A stretch of 64,000 nucleotides of DNA from Candidatus Limnocylindrales bacterium (GCA_035571835.1 DATNBU010000033.1:1-64000); one strand, 5' to 3'; shown: positions 23,845 to 33,647, numbered from the stretch's first letter. The notes: a model not told the origin generated them from the letters alone. Numbers and translations: made by a program.

Positions 23845-25311
23845 ATGACTTCGAGTGCACTGCGTGTCGCGAAAGATCCGTCTACGGGTCCGGTTGCGAA
23901 CGAGTCCGCGATTGCGGACGACATCAAGAAACCCGAATCGACCGGCGTCGCGAATCCGGCGCCGGCATCGCAGCCGCATCACGTCGTGATCATCGGCGGA
24001 GGTTTCGGCGGGCTGGCTGCCGCGCGCGGGCTCGCCAACAAGGACGGCGTTCACGTTACGTTGATCGACAAGCGCAACTTTCATCTGTTCCAGCCTCTCC
24101 TCTACCAGGTGGGGACGGGCTCGCTTTCGCCGGGCGACGTCGCCGCACCACTGCGCGAGATCCTGCGCAAAGGGAAGAACGTGACCGTCCTTCTCGGCAA
24201 CGTCACCGCGATCGATGTCGCAACTCGAACCGTCGCGCTCGGCGACGCGATGTCGGCGTCGTCGGACCACAGCGTACCGTACGATACGCTGATCGTCGCC
24301 GCAGGCCTCGTCAGCAACTACTTCGGCAAGGACGAATGGGAGCGCTATGCCCCCGGGCTCAAATCCGTCGAGGACGCGACCGAAGTCCGCTCGCGCCTCC
24401 TGCTCGCCTTCGAGGAGGCCGAGCGCACTTCCGACCCCGTCAAGCGCCGGCGCCTGCTCACGTTCGTGATCGTCGGCGCCGGTCCGACCGGCGTCGAGAT
24501 GGCCGGCGCGATCTCGGAAATCGCCGCCGACACGCTTCCGACCGAGTTCAAGCGCATCGCGCACGAGGAGATCCGCGTGGTGCTCGTCGATGCCGGACCG
24601 CGCGTGCTCGCGGCGTTTCACGAGAAGCTCTCGAGCGCCGCGCTTCGCGACCTGACGAAGATGGGCGTCGAAGTCCGCACGTCGACGATGGTCAAGGCGC
24701 TCGATGCAACCGGAGTGCTGGTTGAGCACGCCGGCATGGGCGGCGCGCCCGCGGTCAGTCAGCGCATCGACGCGCACGTGATCGTCTGGGCCGCCGGTGT
24801 TCGCGGCACGAAGCTCGCCGCCGATCTCGCGGCACAATCGGGAGCCGTGCTCACGCGCCAGTGCACGATCGAGGTCCACAAGGATCTGACGATCGCCGGT
24901 CACCCGGAGATTCTCGTGATCGGCGACGCCGCGAGTTTCCGTGAGGGTCTGGAGCGCCCGCTGCCGGGCGTCGCGCAGGTGGCCATCCAGCAGGGCGACT
25001 ACGCCGCGCAATCGATTGTTGCGAAGCTCGCGGGAAAGGAAGTTCGCGGGTTCGAGTACGTCGACCGCGGCTCGATGGCGACGATCGGACGCGCGAAGGC
25101 GGTCGCCGATCTCAATTTCGTCAAGCTGACGGGCTTCGTCGCGTGGCTCGCGTGGCTGTTCGTGCACCTGCTCGCGCTCGTCGGCTACGAAAATCGCGTG
25201 CTCGTGCTGACGCAGTGGGCATGGTTCTACGTATGGAGGCGTCGCAGCGCCCGGCTGATCACGGCCTGGCAGCTCGACGAGAAGACGCCAACCAGTTTCG
25301 ATCTCGCGTAG
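23845..25311 (+). CDS. ndh: Type II NADH:quinone oxidoreductase (NDH-2)
   Basis: This single-subunit FAD enzyme passes electrons from NADH to quinone without pumping protons. The 488-residue protein has an unusual ~45-residue Ser/Pro/Ala-rich N-terminal extension before the FAD-binding motif VVIIGGGFGGLAAARGL (47-63). The NADH-binding motif FVIVGAGPTGVEMAGAI follows at about 205. The quinone-site segment PLPGVAQVAIQQGDYAA is intact. A hydrophobic C-terminus (TGFVAWLAWLFVHLLALVGY) provides the membrane association. It would feed the quinol pool used by ACIII. Divergent from the ChaN-like gene, with 51 nt between starts. Confidence 0.93.
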   Translation: MTSSALRVAKDPSTGPVANESAIADDIKKPESTGVANPAPASQPHHVVIIGGGFGGLAAARGLANKDGVHVTLIDKRNFHLFQPLLYQVGTGSLSPGDVAAPLREILRKGKNVTVLLGNVTAIDVATRTVALGDAMSASSDHSVPYDTLIVAAGLVSNYFGKDEWERYAPGLKSVEDATEVRSRLLLAFEEAERTSDPVKRRRLLTFVIVGAGPTGVEMAGAISEIAADTLPTEFKRIAHEEIRVVLVDAGPRVLAAFHEKLSSAALRDLTKMGVEVRTSTMVKALDATGVLVEHAGMGGAPAVSQRIDAHVIVWAAGVRGTKLAADLAAQSGAVLTRQCTIEVHKDLTIAGHPEILVIGDAASFREGLERPLPGVAQVAIQQGDYAAQSIVAKLAGKEVRGFEYVDRGSMATIGRAKAVADLNFVKLTGFVAWLAWLFVHLLALVGYENRVLVLTQWAWFYVWRRRSARLITAWQLDEKTPTSFDLA

Positions 25312-25380
25312 CAGCCTCGCCCGGACCGTGCGATTGCAAAGGTCGCGTCGCGAACCGTGCTGCTTCGGCGCCTCAGGGTT

Positions 25381-25938
25381 TCAGCGCACGCGCTCCAGAT
25401 ACTGACCCGTCGTCGTATCGATGCGGATCTTCTCGCCCTGTTTGACGAAGGCCGGAACGTTGACGACGAGGCCCGTCTCGAGCGTGGCGGGTTTCGGGCT
25501 GTTGGCGGCCGTTGCGCCGCGCATTTCGGGCGGTGTCTCGATGACTCTCAGCTCGATGATCGGCGCCGGCGTGATGCCGATCGGCTTTCCTTCGTAGGTC
25601 TCGACCTCGATCTCGGTGCCGTCGATCAGGTAGTAGACGTTGTCGCCGAGGGCTTCGGCATCGAGCGTGATCTGCTCGTAATCCTCGGTGTTCATGAAGT
25701 GGTATTCGTCGCCCTCTTTGTAGAGGTACTGCATCTTGTGCTGCTCGAGCGACACGCGTTCGACCGATTCGGTCGAGCTGAAGCGGACCTCGGTCGCGAG
25801 CCCGGTCAGAAGGTTGCGAATGCGAGCCTGCACGAACGCGCGCAGGTTGCCCGGCGTACGGTGCTGGAACTCGAGCACGCGATGCGGCGCACCGTTGTAG
25901 TTGATGACAATGCCGCGACGGATTTCGCTCGCGTTCAT
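25381..25938 (-). CDS. efp: Translation elongation factor P
   Basis: EF-P relieves ribosome stalling at polyproline stretches. The 185-residue protein starts at the ATG at 25938, preceded by AAGGAGGGAC, and has the three beta-barrel domains of the family (IRNLLTG; KMQYLYKEGDEYHFMN; GLVVNVPAFVKQGEKIRIDT at the end). The loop that reaches the peptidyl-transferase centre reads RTPGNLRAFVQ: where E. coli has Lys34 (PGKGQAF) and others have a rhamnosylated Arg, this protein has Asn31. No epmA/epmB or earP lies nearby. Numerous poly-Pro and Pro/Ala-rich proteins in this window would be natural clients. Confidence 0.93.
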   Translation of the reverse strand: MNASEIRRGIVINYNGAPHRVLEFQHRTPGNLRAFVQARIRNLLTGLATEVRFSSTESVERVSLEQHKMQYLYKEGDEYHFMNTEDYEQITLDAEALGDNVYYLIDGTEIEVETYEGKPIGITPAPIIELRVIETPPEMRGATAANSPKPATLETGLVVNVPAFVKQGEKIRIDTTTGQYLERVR

Positions 25939-26186
25939 GCGTAGTCCCTCCTTCCTGACCGCGTTCGCGTCTGGACAGCAGTTGCCGGGGAAATTACGAG
26001 GCTTCCGGCCCCGGCAAAGATTCGGGACCATACACGAGCGCGGCTTTTGGCGGAAACGCTTGCGCGGCCGACGCGTCGGGCGACGCGACCACGCGACGAA
26101 CCGTGCATCGCCGCCGAAGGATTCGAGATCGCGAGGGATCGGGTTAGAGTCGGCCGCCCGTCAGGTCCCATTCAGGAGGCAAGTCG

Positions 26187-26957
26187 TTGCAGGAATCTCC
26201 GATCGAGCTGCATCAGTTCTCGCATTCGCACTTCAACGAAAAGGCGCGCTGGGCGCTCGACTACAAGAACGTGCCGCACGTCCGCATCTGTTACCTGCCG
26301 GGCCCGCACCTGCCTTTGATCCGACGCATGACGGGCCAGAACCAGACTCCGGTGCTCGGCATCGACGGCCGGTTCATCTCCGGTTCGACGACGATCCTCG
26401 AGACCCTCGAGCAGCGCTTTCCGGCGCCGGCGCTCTATCCGTCCGATCCGGACGCGAGGGCCGAGGCGGTGTCCCTCATCGACCGGTTCGACCGCGAGCT
26501 CGGTCCGGAGCTGCGCCGCGCGGTCTTCGATACGACGATCGACGACGCCGGATACGCGGTCGCGACGTTCGCGTCGGAAAAAGCGGCCTGGAAGCAGCGG
26601 CTCTACTACGCCGCGTTCCCACTGGTGCGCGTGGCGATGACGAAATCGATGAACATCACGCCCGAGACCGGACGCCGCTCGAAGGAGCGGGTAGACGAGC
26701 TTCTCGATTTCCTCGCCGGCAAAGTCGCCGCTACCGGCTATCTCGTCGGCGATACGTTCAGCGTGGCGGACCTGACATGCGCCGCGCTTCTGGCGCCGGG
26801 CGCATTCGTCGAGCATCCCGACATGAAGGAGCCCGAGCCGCGTCCGCCGCGATACTCGCGGCTTTGTGCAGAGTGGGCGGCGCATCCGGCCATGCAGTGG
26901 GTGCTCGAGATCTACCGGAAACATCGGCCGCCGCGGCGCGGGGTCGTCATCGCGTAG
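26187..26957 (+). CDS. Glutathione S-transferase-fold protein
   Basis: The 256-residue protein has an N-terminal thioredoxin-fold domain (ELHQFSHSHFNEKARWALDY, then the cis-Pro region QNQTPVLGIDG and ISGSTTILETLEQRFP) and an all-helical C-terminal domain (about 95-240) with GYLVGDTFSVADLTCAALL, the N-capping motif of GSTs. The start is TTG at 26187, 7 nt after AGGAGG, which is stronger than any later ATG. The typical catalytic Tyr/Ser/Cys at the N-terminus is not obvious: Ser12 and Ser14 are candidates. It abuts the next gene with no gap and is likely co-transcribed with it. The substrate is unknown. Confidence 0.85.
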   Translation: MQESPIELHQFSHSHFNEKARWALDYKNVPHVRICYLPGPHLPLIRRMTGQNQTPVLGIDGRFISGSTTILETLEQRFPAPALYPSDPDARAEAVSLIDRFDRELGPELRRAVFDTTIDDAGYAVATFASEKAAWKQRLYYAAFPLVRVAMTKSMNITPETGRRSKERVDELLDFLAGKVAATGYLVGDTFSVADLTCAALLAPGAFVEHPDMKEPEPRPPRYSRLCAEWAAHPAMQWVLEIYRKHRPPRRGVVIA

Positions 26958-28700
26958 ATGCGGAGCAAGCCTTCCCAGCGGCTCGTCATGGCAGCACACG
27001 GTGCGCTTCATGCCCTGGCGGTGTGGCTGCTCGTGCACAACTGGCCGGCCGACCAGGTTTGGGCCATGCGGTTTTTCGCAATGGTCACGTTCGCCGTGAC
27101 GAGCGGCGTCGTCGTCCACATGGCACGATGCGAAACCGGAAAGGCCCGGCTGATCCTGTCGAGCACCGCAATCGGCCTGGTCTTCGCGGCGCTCGCGTGG
27201 CGAATCGCATCGCTGCAGCCGCCCGAGAAAGCTCTCTTCGAGGGCGATGAAATCCTTGCCAGGAGCGGCTTTCTCGTCGGGATCGTCGTGCTCTACATCG
27301 TCGGCCCTTTCATTCAGCTCTATGTTGCAACCGGCACCGCCCGGTTCCCGTACGCCGGGCTGCACGAGCGCGCGTGGAGCAATTTCTTCATCGCGTGCCT
27401 GGGCGGCCTCTACATGGTCCTTTTCTGGGTCGTGCTGGGACTGTGGGCTCAACTGTTCACCCTCGTCGAAATCGATCTGTTTCGCGAGACGTTTCGCAAC
27501 GGCTGGTTCGCGTTTCCATTTACGGGCGCGGCGCTGGGATACGGGCTTGCGGTGGCTCGCGAGAGCGAGTCGATCGTCGTCACGCTGCGGACGCTGTCGT
27601 CGCGGCTGCTCACCACCCTGCTGCCGCTGGTCGCGGTCGTCACCGTCGCGTTTCTCGCGACGCTCGTCGTGGTGGGAGTGCAGCACCTTCTCGATACGCA
27701 CTCGACGGCAAGCCTCGTCGCCGCGTGGTGTGTCGTGTACTTCATACTGCTGAACGGCGTCTACGAAGACGGCTCGAATCCCCCGCCCTACGGGCCGGCC
27801 GTCTGCCGCGTCATCGAAGGCGCGATCCTCGTCATGCCGGTCTTCGTCGTGCTGGCGGGCTACGCGCTCGAGTTGCGAATCGCAGAGTACGGCCTCATGC
27901 CGGAGCGAGTATTCGCCGTCGCCGGCATCGTGCTGCTCGGCATGTACTCGGTGGGCTACGCGATCGCCGCTCTCGTTCGCGGAAAGCCGTGGCTGCCGCG
28001 GATCCGAACCGCCAACATCGCAATGTGTCCGATCGTGGTCGCGGTCGGTATTGCCCTTCACCTGCCGGTCCTCGACCCCGTCCGCCTCAGCGTCGACGAC
28101 CAGCTCCGACGTCTGAAGAGCGGCGCAGTTCCGATCGAGAAGTTCGACTTCGGCGCGCTGCGGTTCTCGCTCGGCAGGAACGGCTTCGAAGCGCTCGCCG
28201 ATCTGGAGAGAGACGGTGCGCCCGGTGATGTGAAGCTGCTGCACGAGCGGATCGCACGTGTTCGCAGCGCTCAGAACCGGCGGCAGCTGGACAAGCGGGA
28301 ATGGCTGGAGTCGGGCGCGCTCGTCGCGGCAGACAACAGTCCTCCCGTGCCGGTGGACTTTCTCGAAGACCTCAAGACGAGCCAGCCTCTCTGGCAGTCG
28401 CTCAGCTGTACGGCAGAGAACCCTTGCCGCGCTCTGCTGCTCGACGTGGATGGCGACGGAACCGAGGAGCTTCTCGTCGCAACGACGTCGGCGACATGGT
28501 TCTACGAAATGCCCATGTTCAAGCGCGACCAGACGGGAACATGGACGACCCGTGGAGCGTTCCGGGTTCCCCCGGCGGCAAGAGACGTCCCCGCCCTGGC
28601 CGACGCGTTCCGGCGCGGCGACGTGCATCCCACAGCGCCGCTGATTCCCGATCTCCTGCTCGGTGACCAGCGCCTGAACTGGGCAGAACGGGAGCCCTGA
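26958..28700 (+). CDS. Polytopic membrane protein (DUF4153-like)
   Basis: The 580-residue protein has about twelve membrane helices in its first ~380 residues and a soluble C-terminal domain of ~190 residues. The pattern LEIDLFRETFRNGWFAFPFTGAALGYGLAVARE, and later ELRIAEYGLMPERVFAV before paired helices, agrees with the DUF4153 family of unknown function. In the tail the segment LLLDVDGDGTEELLVAT resembles an FG-GAP/calcium-binding loop. It starts directly after the stop of the GST-like gene, so the two form an operon. It converges with sdhB. Confidence 0.65.
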   Translation: MRSKPSQRLVMAAHGALHALAVWLLVHNWPADQVWAMRFFAMVTFAVTSGVVVHMARCETGKARLILSSTAIGLVFAALAWRIASLQPPEKALFEGDEILARSGFLVGIVVLYIVGPFIQLYVATGTARFPYAGLHERAWSNFFIACLGGLYMVLFWVVLGLWAQLFTLVEIDLFRETFRNGWFAFPFTGAALGYGLAVARESESIVVTLRTLSSRLLTTLLPLVAVVTVAFLATLVVVGVQHLLDTHSTASLVAAWCVVYFILLNGVYEDGSNPPPYGPAVCRVIEGAILVMPVFVVLAGYALELRIAEYGLMPERVFAVAGIVLLGMYSVGYAIAALVRGKPWLPRIRTANIAMCPIVVAVGIALHLPVLDPVRLSVDDQLRRLKSGAVPIEKFDFGALRFSLGRNGFEALADLERDGAPGDVKLLHERIARVRSAQNRRQLDKREWLESGALVAADNSPPVPVDFLEDLKTSQPLWQSLSCTAENPCRALLLDVDGDGTEELLVATTSATWFYEMPMFKRDQTGTWTTRGAFRVPPAARDVPALADAFRRGDVHPTAPLIPDLLLGDQRLNWAEREP

Positions 28701-28721
28701 AGCGCGGCCAGCGGCTGCGCT
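28701..28721. terminator. Possible bidirectional terminator hairpin between convergent genes
   Basis: AGCGCGGCC and GGCTGCGCT pair around a 3-nt loop with one G-T wobble. The stem begins immediately after the DUF4153-like stop and lies 40 nt past the sdhB stop. There is no U tract on either strand, so it could simply be GC-rich noise. Confidence 0.3.
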
Positions 28722-28760
28722 CGTCTGCCGTTGCTGCGACCCCTCGGGCCTTGATCTTCT

Positions 28761-29528
28761 CTACGACTTGAGCGACGCGCGAATGAACTCGCGCTGCAGC
28801 AGCTGGATGTTCTTCGTCGATATGTTCTTGGGGCAGACCGCTTCGCACTCGCCTTCGTTCGAGCATGCGCCGAAGCCTTCGTGCTCCATCGTCTCGACCA
28901 TTCGCACGACCCGGCGCGAGCGCTCCGGCTGCCCCTGCGGAAGATATGAAAGATGCGCAACCTTGGCGCCGACGAACAGCATGGCCGCCGCATTCTTGCA
29001 GGCCGCCACGCACGCGCCGCAACCGATGCACGCCGCCGCCTCGAAAGCCTTGTCGGCGACGTCCTTGCCGATCAGCATCTCGTTGCCGTCGCGCGCCGCG
29101 CCGGTGGCCGCCGAAATGTAACCGCCGGCCGCCATGATGCGGTCGAACGCGCTGCGATCGACGACCAGATCCTTGATGACCGGGAACGCCTTCGCGCGGA
29201 ACGGCTCGACGGTGATCGTCTCGCCGCTCGCGAACACGCGCATGAACAGCTGGCACGCGGTCTTGCCGCTGCCCGGGCCGTGCGCGACACCGTTGATCAT
29301 GCAGCCGCACGAGCCGCAGATTCCCTCCCGGCAGTCCGAATCGAACGAGACCGTGTCCTCGCCGCGTGCGACGAGCTGCTCGTTGAGCACGTCGAGCATC
29401 TCGACGAACGACATGTCGGGCACGACGCCGTCGACGGTGTAATCGACGAGGCGGCCGGGAGCATTGGGCGAGTCCTGGCGCCAGATGCGTACCTTGACCG
29501 TCATCGACTCTTTTTTCTCCGGACTCAT
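28761..29528 (-). CDS. sdhB: Succinate dehydrogenase iron-sulfur subunit
   Basis: This subunit carries electrons from the flavoprotein SdhA to quinone. The 255-residue protein holds the plant-type [2Fe-2S] site (CREGICGSC at 66-74, then Cys92 in TACQ) and two ferredoxin-like cluster groups (CIGCGACVAACKNAA, and CSNEGECEAVCP). The exact start is uncertain: ATG at 29528 (MSPEKKES) or ATG at 29504 (MTVKVRIW). The order sdhC-sdhA-sdhB and the NAAAMLFVGAKVAHLSYLPQG segment agree with the B-type enzymes found in Bacillus, epsilon- and deltaproteobacteria. It is the last gene of the operon, 34 nt after sdhA. Confidence 0.94.
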   Translation of the reverse strand: MSPEKKESMTVKVRIWRQDSPNAPGRLVDYTVDGVVPDMSFVEMLDVLNEQLVARGEDTVSFDSDCREGICGSCGCMINGVAHGPGSGKTACQLFMRVFASGETITVEPFRAKAFPVIKDLVVDRSAFDRIMAAGGYISAATGAARDGNEMLIGKDVADKAFEAAACIGCGACVAACKNAAAMLFVGAKVAHLSYLPQGQPERSRRVVRMVETMEHEGFGACSNEGECEAVCPKNISTKNIQLLQREFIRASLKS

Positions 29529-29562
29529 CTCTTCGCCAGTCTACTCGCAGCCTGCCGGCCGC

Positions 29563-31545
29563 TCATTTGTAGCTTCGCTGCTTGAGCTCGATGCTCTTGA
29601 ACTCGAGCGGCTCCTTGTGGAGGTCCGGAGCAGCGCCCGCACCCTTGAACTCCCAGGCGGCGACGTACGCGAACTCGGCGTCGTTGCGATGGCACTCTCC
29701 GTCCTCGGTCTGGTACTCCTCGCGGAAATGGCAGCCGCATGACTCTTCGCGGCCCAGCGCGTCGCGAACCATCATGTCGGCGAACTCCATGTAATCGTCG
29801 ACCCGCAGCGCGTACTCGAGCTGCTTGTTGACGTTGTCGCCGGGGCCGACGACGCGCACGTTCTCGCGGTACTCGCCGCGAAGCGCCGTCACCTCTGCGA
29901 GCGCCTGCTCGAGACCCGCGCGATTGCGCGCCATGCCGACGCGATCCCACAGCACGCGGCCGAGCGCGCGGTGATATTCCTTGACGCTCTTGTCGCCATT
30001 GACGGACAGAAGTGACGTCGTGCGTTCGCTGACGGCGGCTTCGGCCTCGCGGAATGCCGCATCGTCGGTCGAGACCTTCTCGAGCTTCACGCCGCCGAGA
30101 TAGTTCGCGAGCGTGTACGGCACGATGAAGTAACCGTCGGCAAGTCCCTGCATGAGCGCGCTGGCTCCGAGCCGATTGGCGCCGTGATCGGAGAAGTTGG
30201 CTTCGCCGAGCACGAACAATCCGTCGAGGTTGCTCATCAGGCTGTAGTCCACCCACAGCCCTCCCATCGTGTAGTGCACGGCCGGATAGATGCGCATCGG
30301 CTGCTGGTACGGATCCTCGCCCGAGATGTGGTGGTACATCTCGAACAGGTTGCCGTAGCGGTCGCGGATGACGTCTTCGCCGCAGCGCTTGATTGCATCG
30401 GCGAAGTCGAGGTAGACCGATCGGCCGGTGGCTCCGACGCCGAAGCCTTCGTCGCAGACCGCCTTGGATGCGCGCGACGCCACGTCGCGAGGCACCAGGT
30501 TGCCGAACGCCGGATAGCGCCGCTCGAGGTAGTAGTCGCGCTCGCCTTCGGGAATGTCGCGCGGGTGGCGGCTGTCGCCGGCCTTCTTCGGTACCCATAC
30601 CCTGCCGTCGTTGCGCAGGCTCTCCGACATCAGCGTCAGCTTGCTCTGGTGCGTGCCGCTTTCGGGAATGCACGTCGGATGGATCTGCGTGAAGCTCGGA
30701 TTGGCGAAGTACGCGCCGCGACGCGCGCAGCGCCACGCCGCCGTCACGTTGCTGTTGCCGGCATTGGTCGAAAGGTAGTACGCGTTTCCGTAGCCGCCGG
30801 TGCACAGCAGCACGGCATCGGCCGCATATCTCTCGTAGCTGCCGTCCAGAAGATTGCGCACGACGATCCCGCGAGCACGGCCGCCCACCATGACGAGATC
30901 GAGCATCTCGCGGCGCGCCAGCACCGTGACGGTTCCGGCATCGACCTGGCGCATCATCGCGCTGTAGGCGCCGATGAGCAGCTGCTGCCCGGTCTGGCCT
31001 CGCGCGTAGAACGTGCGCGAGACCTGCGCGCCGCCGAACGAGCGATTGTCGAGCAGGCCGCCGTACTCGCGGGCAAACGGAACGCCCTGGGCAACGCACT
31101 GGTCGATGATGTGCACGCTCATTTCGGCGAGACGATGCACGTTGCCTTCGCGCGCGCGATAGTCGCCGCCCTTGATCGTGTCGTAGAAGAGCCGGTAGAC
31201 CGAGTCGCCGTCGTTCTTGTAGTTCTTGGCAGCGTTGATGCCGCCCTGCGCAGCAATCGAATGCGAGCGGCGGGGGCTGTCGAGGATCGTCAGCGCGAGC
31301 ACGTTGTAGCCGAGCTCGCCGAGGCTCGCCGCCGCCGAAGCACCGGCAAGCCCGGTGCCGACGACGATCACGTTGAACTTCCTGCGATTGGCGGGGCTGA
31401 CCAGATTGGCGTGGCCCTTGAAATCGTCCCACTTCGATTCGATGGGGCCGGACGGAACCTTGCCGTCCAAGGATCCGGTGCGCAGCGCCGGGCGTTCAGA
31501 AGCTCCAACGGATCCGCTCTGGATCGCACGCGCGGAGCCGCTCAC
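29563..31545 (-). CDS. sdhA: Succinate dehydrogenase flavoprotein subunit
   Basis: This is the catalytic subunit oxidising succinate to fumarate, 660 residues. I chose the GTG at 31545 ([10 protein letters not shown]) because GGAGG lies 6 nt upstream and the start overlaps the sdhC stop by 4 nt. A longer in-frame reading continues to 31968 but lies inside sdhC. The FAD fold starts [16 protein letters not shown] (57-72), covalent-FAD His95 is in [11 protein letters not shown], and the active-site region includes HPTCIP and the C-terminal [20 protein letters not shown]. The [24 protein letters not shown] segment is typical of B-type (SdhCAB, diheme) enzymes. Confidence 0.95.
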   Translation of the reverse strand: MSGSARAIQSGSVGASERPALRTGSLDGKVPSGPIESKWDDFKGHANLVSPANRRKFNVIVVGTGLAGASAAASLGELGYNVLALTILDSPRRSHSIAAQGGINAAKNYKNDGDSVYRLFYDTIKGGDYRAREGNVHRLAEMSVHIIDQCVAQGVPFAREYGGLLDNRSFGGAQVSRTFYARGQTGQQLLIGAYSAMMRQVDAGTVTVLARREMLDLVMVGGRARGIVVRNLLDGSYERYAADAVLLCTGGYGNAYYLSTNAGNSNVTAAWRCARRGAYFANPSFTQIHPTCIPESGTHQSKLTLMSESLRNDGRVWVPKKAGDSRHPRDIPEGERDYYLERRYPAFGNLVPRDVASRASKAVCDEGFGVGATGRSVYLDFADAIKRCGEDVIRDRYGNLFEMYHHISGEDPYQQPMRIYPAVHYTMGGLWVDYSLMSNLDGLFVLGEANFSDHGANRLGASALMQGLADGYFIVPYTLANYLGGVKLEKVSTDDAAFREAEAAVSERTTSLLSVNGDKSVKEYHRALGRVLWDRVGMARNRAGLEQALAEVTALRGEYRENVRVVGPGDNVNKQLEYALRVDDYMEFADMMVRDALGREESCGCHFREEYQTEDGECHRNDAEFAYVAAWEFKGAGAAPDLHKEPLEFKSIELKQRSYK

Positions 31546-32207
31546 GATGCACCTCCGCCGAGCAGCACGTAGACGGGCACCGCCATAAAGCCGAGCGTGA
31601 GCACTACAGCGATCGCCTGGCCGAGTCGCCGCAGCTCGCTGCTGTATGCGACACCGAGAGACTCGAAGCCGCTTCCGAATCCATGCCATGCGTGCGCGCC
31701 GAGAACCGGCAGCGCGATCAGATACCACGCCGTGTAAAGCGGGCTGTGAAAGATCTCGATCACCAGACGATAGAGGTCGCGCATGCGGCCGTCGGCAGTC
31801 GTGTACCACGGGCCGTACTTGAACGTCGCGATGTGCAGCGGAACGAACACGAGCATCACGATGCCGCTTGCGATCATCGTCGTCGAAGCGAGGCTCTTGC
31901 GCCCGGTGCGGTCGGCGCGAACCTTCATCGTGTAACCGTCGGGCCGTGCAGCGCGATTGCGCATCCACACGAGAATCCCGGAGACGAAGTGGCTGACGAA
32001 GAACACCAGCAGACCGAGCTCGGCGAGATAGATGAGAGGATTGCCGGTCAGCTTGTGGCTGTACTCGTTGTAACCGTCCCTGTTGAACAGCACGAGCAGG
32101 TTGGCGAGCATGTGTGTGATCAGGAACGCAATGAGCAGGAGCCCGGTGACGCCCATCAGGGCTTTGCGGCCGATGTCCGTCCGCACGAGAGCGAGGAGCC
32201 GCTTCAT
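31542..32207 (-). CDS. sdhC: Succinate dehydrogenase cytochrome b558 subunit (B-type, diheme)
   Basis: The single membrane anchor of B-type succinate dehydrogenases has five helices and binds two hemes b. The 221-residue protein starts [20 protein letters not shown]. Candidate heme-ligand His residues lie on helices: [29 protein letters not shown] and [16 protein letters not shown]. Size and helix pattern match the Wolinella FrdC / Bacillus SdhC family. It starts the operon and overlaps sdhA by 4 nt. About 100 nt separate it from the ATP-grasp-like gene downstream in the same orientation map; the sdh promoter must lie there. Confidence 0.9.
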   Translation of the reverse strand: MKRLLALVRTDIGRKALMGVTGLLLIAFLITHMLANLLVLFNRDGYNEYSHKLTGNPLIYLAELGLLVFFVSHFVSGILVWMRNRAARPDGYTMKVRADRTGRKSLASTTMIASGIVMLVFVPLHIATFKYGPWYTTADGRMRDLYRLVIEIFHSPLYTAWYLIALPVLGAHAWHGFGSGFESLGVAYSSELRRLGQAIAVVLTLGFMAVPVYVLLGGGAS

Positions 32208-32311
32208 GGCAATTCCCGGTGTAATCCTAAAAGCAGGAATAGCCACGCATGCGATGCGGCCGGCTTATGGATTCGCAAGCGAAAGCTAATGGTGCGCGGG
32301 AATGCTGGGGA

Positions 32312-33601
32312 TCAGGCTGCGCTCGCAGCCGCGGATTCCGTGAAGACCGGGGCGAATCCGCCGCCGATCGTCCGGAAGTTCGTCGTCTGCCCCTGATAGA
32401 GGCGAGACGCGACGAGCTGCACCTTGCCGTCGTACACGTAGCAGCGCACGTCGAGCTTGAGCGGAACTTCGACGCCGCCGATGACGACGGTGCGTTCGCT
32501 CGGCGGCACGATGTGCTGCGCGACGTAGCTGCGTCCTGCCATCTCTTCCCATACTCCGCGCGTCAGCTTGTCGCCGCGATACGCGGCCTTGCTGCCGTAG
32601 CCGCCGGCGGGCTTGAAGAAGTTGCGCTTGCGCTGCTGCCAGAGCGCATCGCGGTTGTCGTTGCCGACGACGACGGTCGCCGGCACCGCTTCGGCGAGCA
32701 GTGCGATCGTCGTCTGCGCGACGCCCATCGCGCGAAGCTCGTCCGCGTTCGACAGCATCGCGAGGTGTCGCTTGTCGGCATAGAGCGCGTGCGCGCGCGG
32801 ACCGGGGGTAACGACGACGTCTCCTGACGCATAAGCCGCGCCGAGCGCGGCGCTCGACGGCTTTTCGAAATAGAAATCGGTGAGCCGGTTGTAGACGAGA
32901 TCGATCGCGTCGTTACCGGCGCGAAGCGTGCGGCCGTCGTGCGCGAGCTCGCCGGGGTCGACTATTCTGGCGTCGAGCCCGGCTTTGCCGAACAGCTCGC
33001 GGAACATCAGGAACTCGGGATACAGGTACTGCGAGGGCGGATCGTCGTCGACGATCGCGATGCTGGCGAGCGGCGCATCGCCGCGCTGAAGCCGCCATTC
33101 GCGGCGGAACATCGAGACGAATTCGGCTTCGGCGCCTTCGCCGGCTCCCGGCGCCGACAGCGCCTGTTCGACCTCGAGGCAGCATGCGCGCTGCGCGCGC
33201 GCCAGCGCGACGTTGAGCAGCGCGCCGCCGGCGTTGGTGTTGATCTCGATCAGCCGCGGCCCTTCGGCACCGAGATGGAAATCGTAACCGAGGAACGCGC
33301 CCTTGGTGCCGTGGTCGATCCGTGCGATCGCAGGTGCGAGCGACAGTGCATACTCGCGAAACTCCGGCCGCGCGTGGACTTCCTCGACCGCTGCGACCAC
33401 CGCTTCCATCTGCACGAAGTGACGCCGCGACAGGAACACCGCGGTCTCGGAGAAAAGATGCGGCTGATCGCGAAGGATCGACGCGTAGAGCCCGTCCGTC
33501 GCTGCGCCTTCTTCAAGCGCGCCCGCGAGCCGAGCCGCGTCCACCGCAACGCAGCGACAGCTTCGATTGAGCTGCTCGGTCAGATCATCCCCGGACGGCA
33601 C
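32312..33601 (-). CDS. ATP-grasp-like protein of unknown function
   Basis: The 429-residue protein starts with GTG. It lacks signal or membrane segments. Segments suggesting an ATP-grasp fold, possibly circularly permuted, are GPRLIEINTNAGGALLNVA (an ExN metal-binding type motif, about residues 135-155), the Lys-Gly-rich loop FFKPAGGYGSKAAYRG (about 335-350), and SYVAQHIVPPSERT followed by LKLDVRCYVYDGKVQLVASRLYQG. These resemble peptide or polyamine ligases such as the glutathionylspermidine-synthetase-like group, but the match is by eye only. No partner genes lie beside it. The REP/RAYT element begins just upstream. Confidence 0.5.
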   Translation of the reverse strand: MPSGDDLTEQLNRSCRCVAVDAARLAGALEEGAATDGLYASILRDQPHLFSETAVFLSRRHFVQMEAVVAAVEEVHARPEFREYALSLAPAIARIDHGTKGAFLGYDFHLGAEGPRLIEINTNAGGALLNVALARAQRACCLEVEQALSAPGAGEGAEAEFVSMFRREWRLQRGDAPLASIAIVDDDPPSQYLYPEFLMFRELFGKAGLDARIVDPGELAHDGRTLRAGNDAIDLVYNRLTDFYFEKPSSAALGAAYASGDVVVTPGPRAHALYADKRHLAMLSNADELRAMGVAQTTIALLAEAVPATVVVGNDNRDALWQQRKRNFFKPAGGYGSKAAYRGDKLTRGVWEEMAGRSYVAQHIVPPSERTVVIGGVEVPLKLDVRCYVYDGKVQLVASRLYQGQTTNFRTIGGGFAPVFTESAAASAA

Positions 33602-33624
33602 GGCGCGACGCTAACAGAAACGGG

Positions 33625-33647
33625 AAATCGGGGACAGACACTGATTT
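33625..33647 (+). repeat. REP-like element, family 1, left flank of the RAYT gene
   Basis: The copy contains GGGGACAGACACTGATTT flanked by AAATC. It lies about 100 nt upstream of the RAYT start and is inverted relative to the copies at 34603-34652, so the transposase gene sits between inverted REPs. The same core is found at 51803-51853. Confidence 0.8.

Noticed and set aside
23794-25167. A continuous minus-strand extension upstream of the ChaN-like lipoprotein
   Set aside because: It lies antisense to ndh and has shadow-type composition. The real protein starts at the lipoprotein signal.
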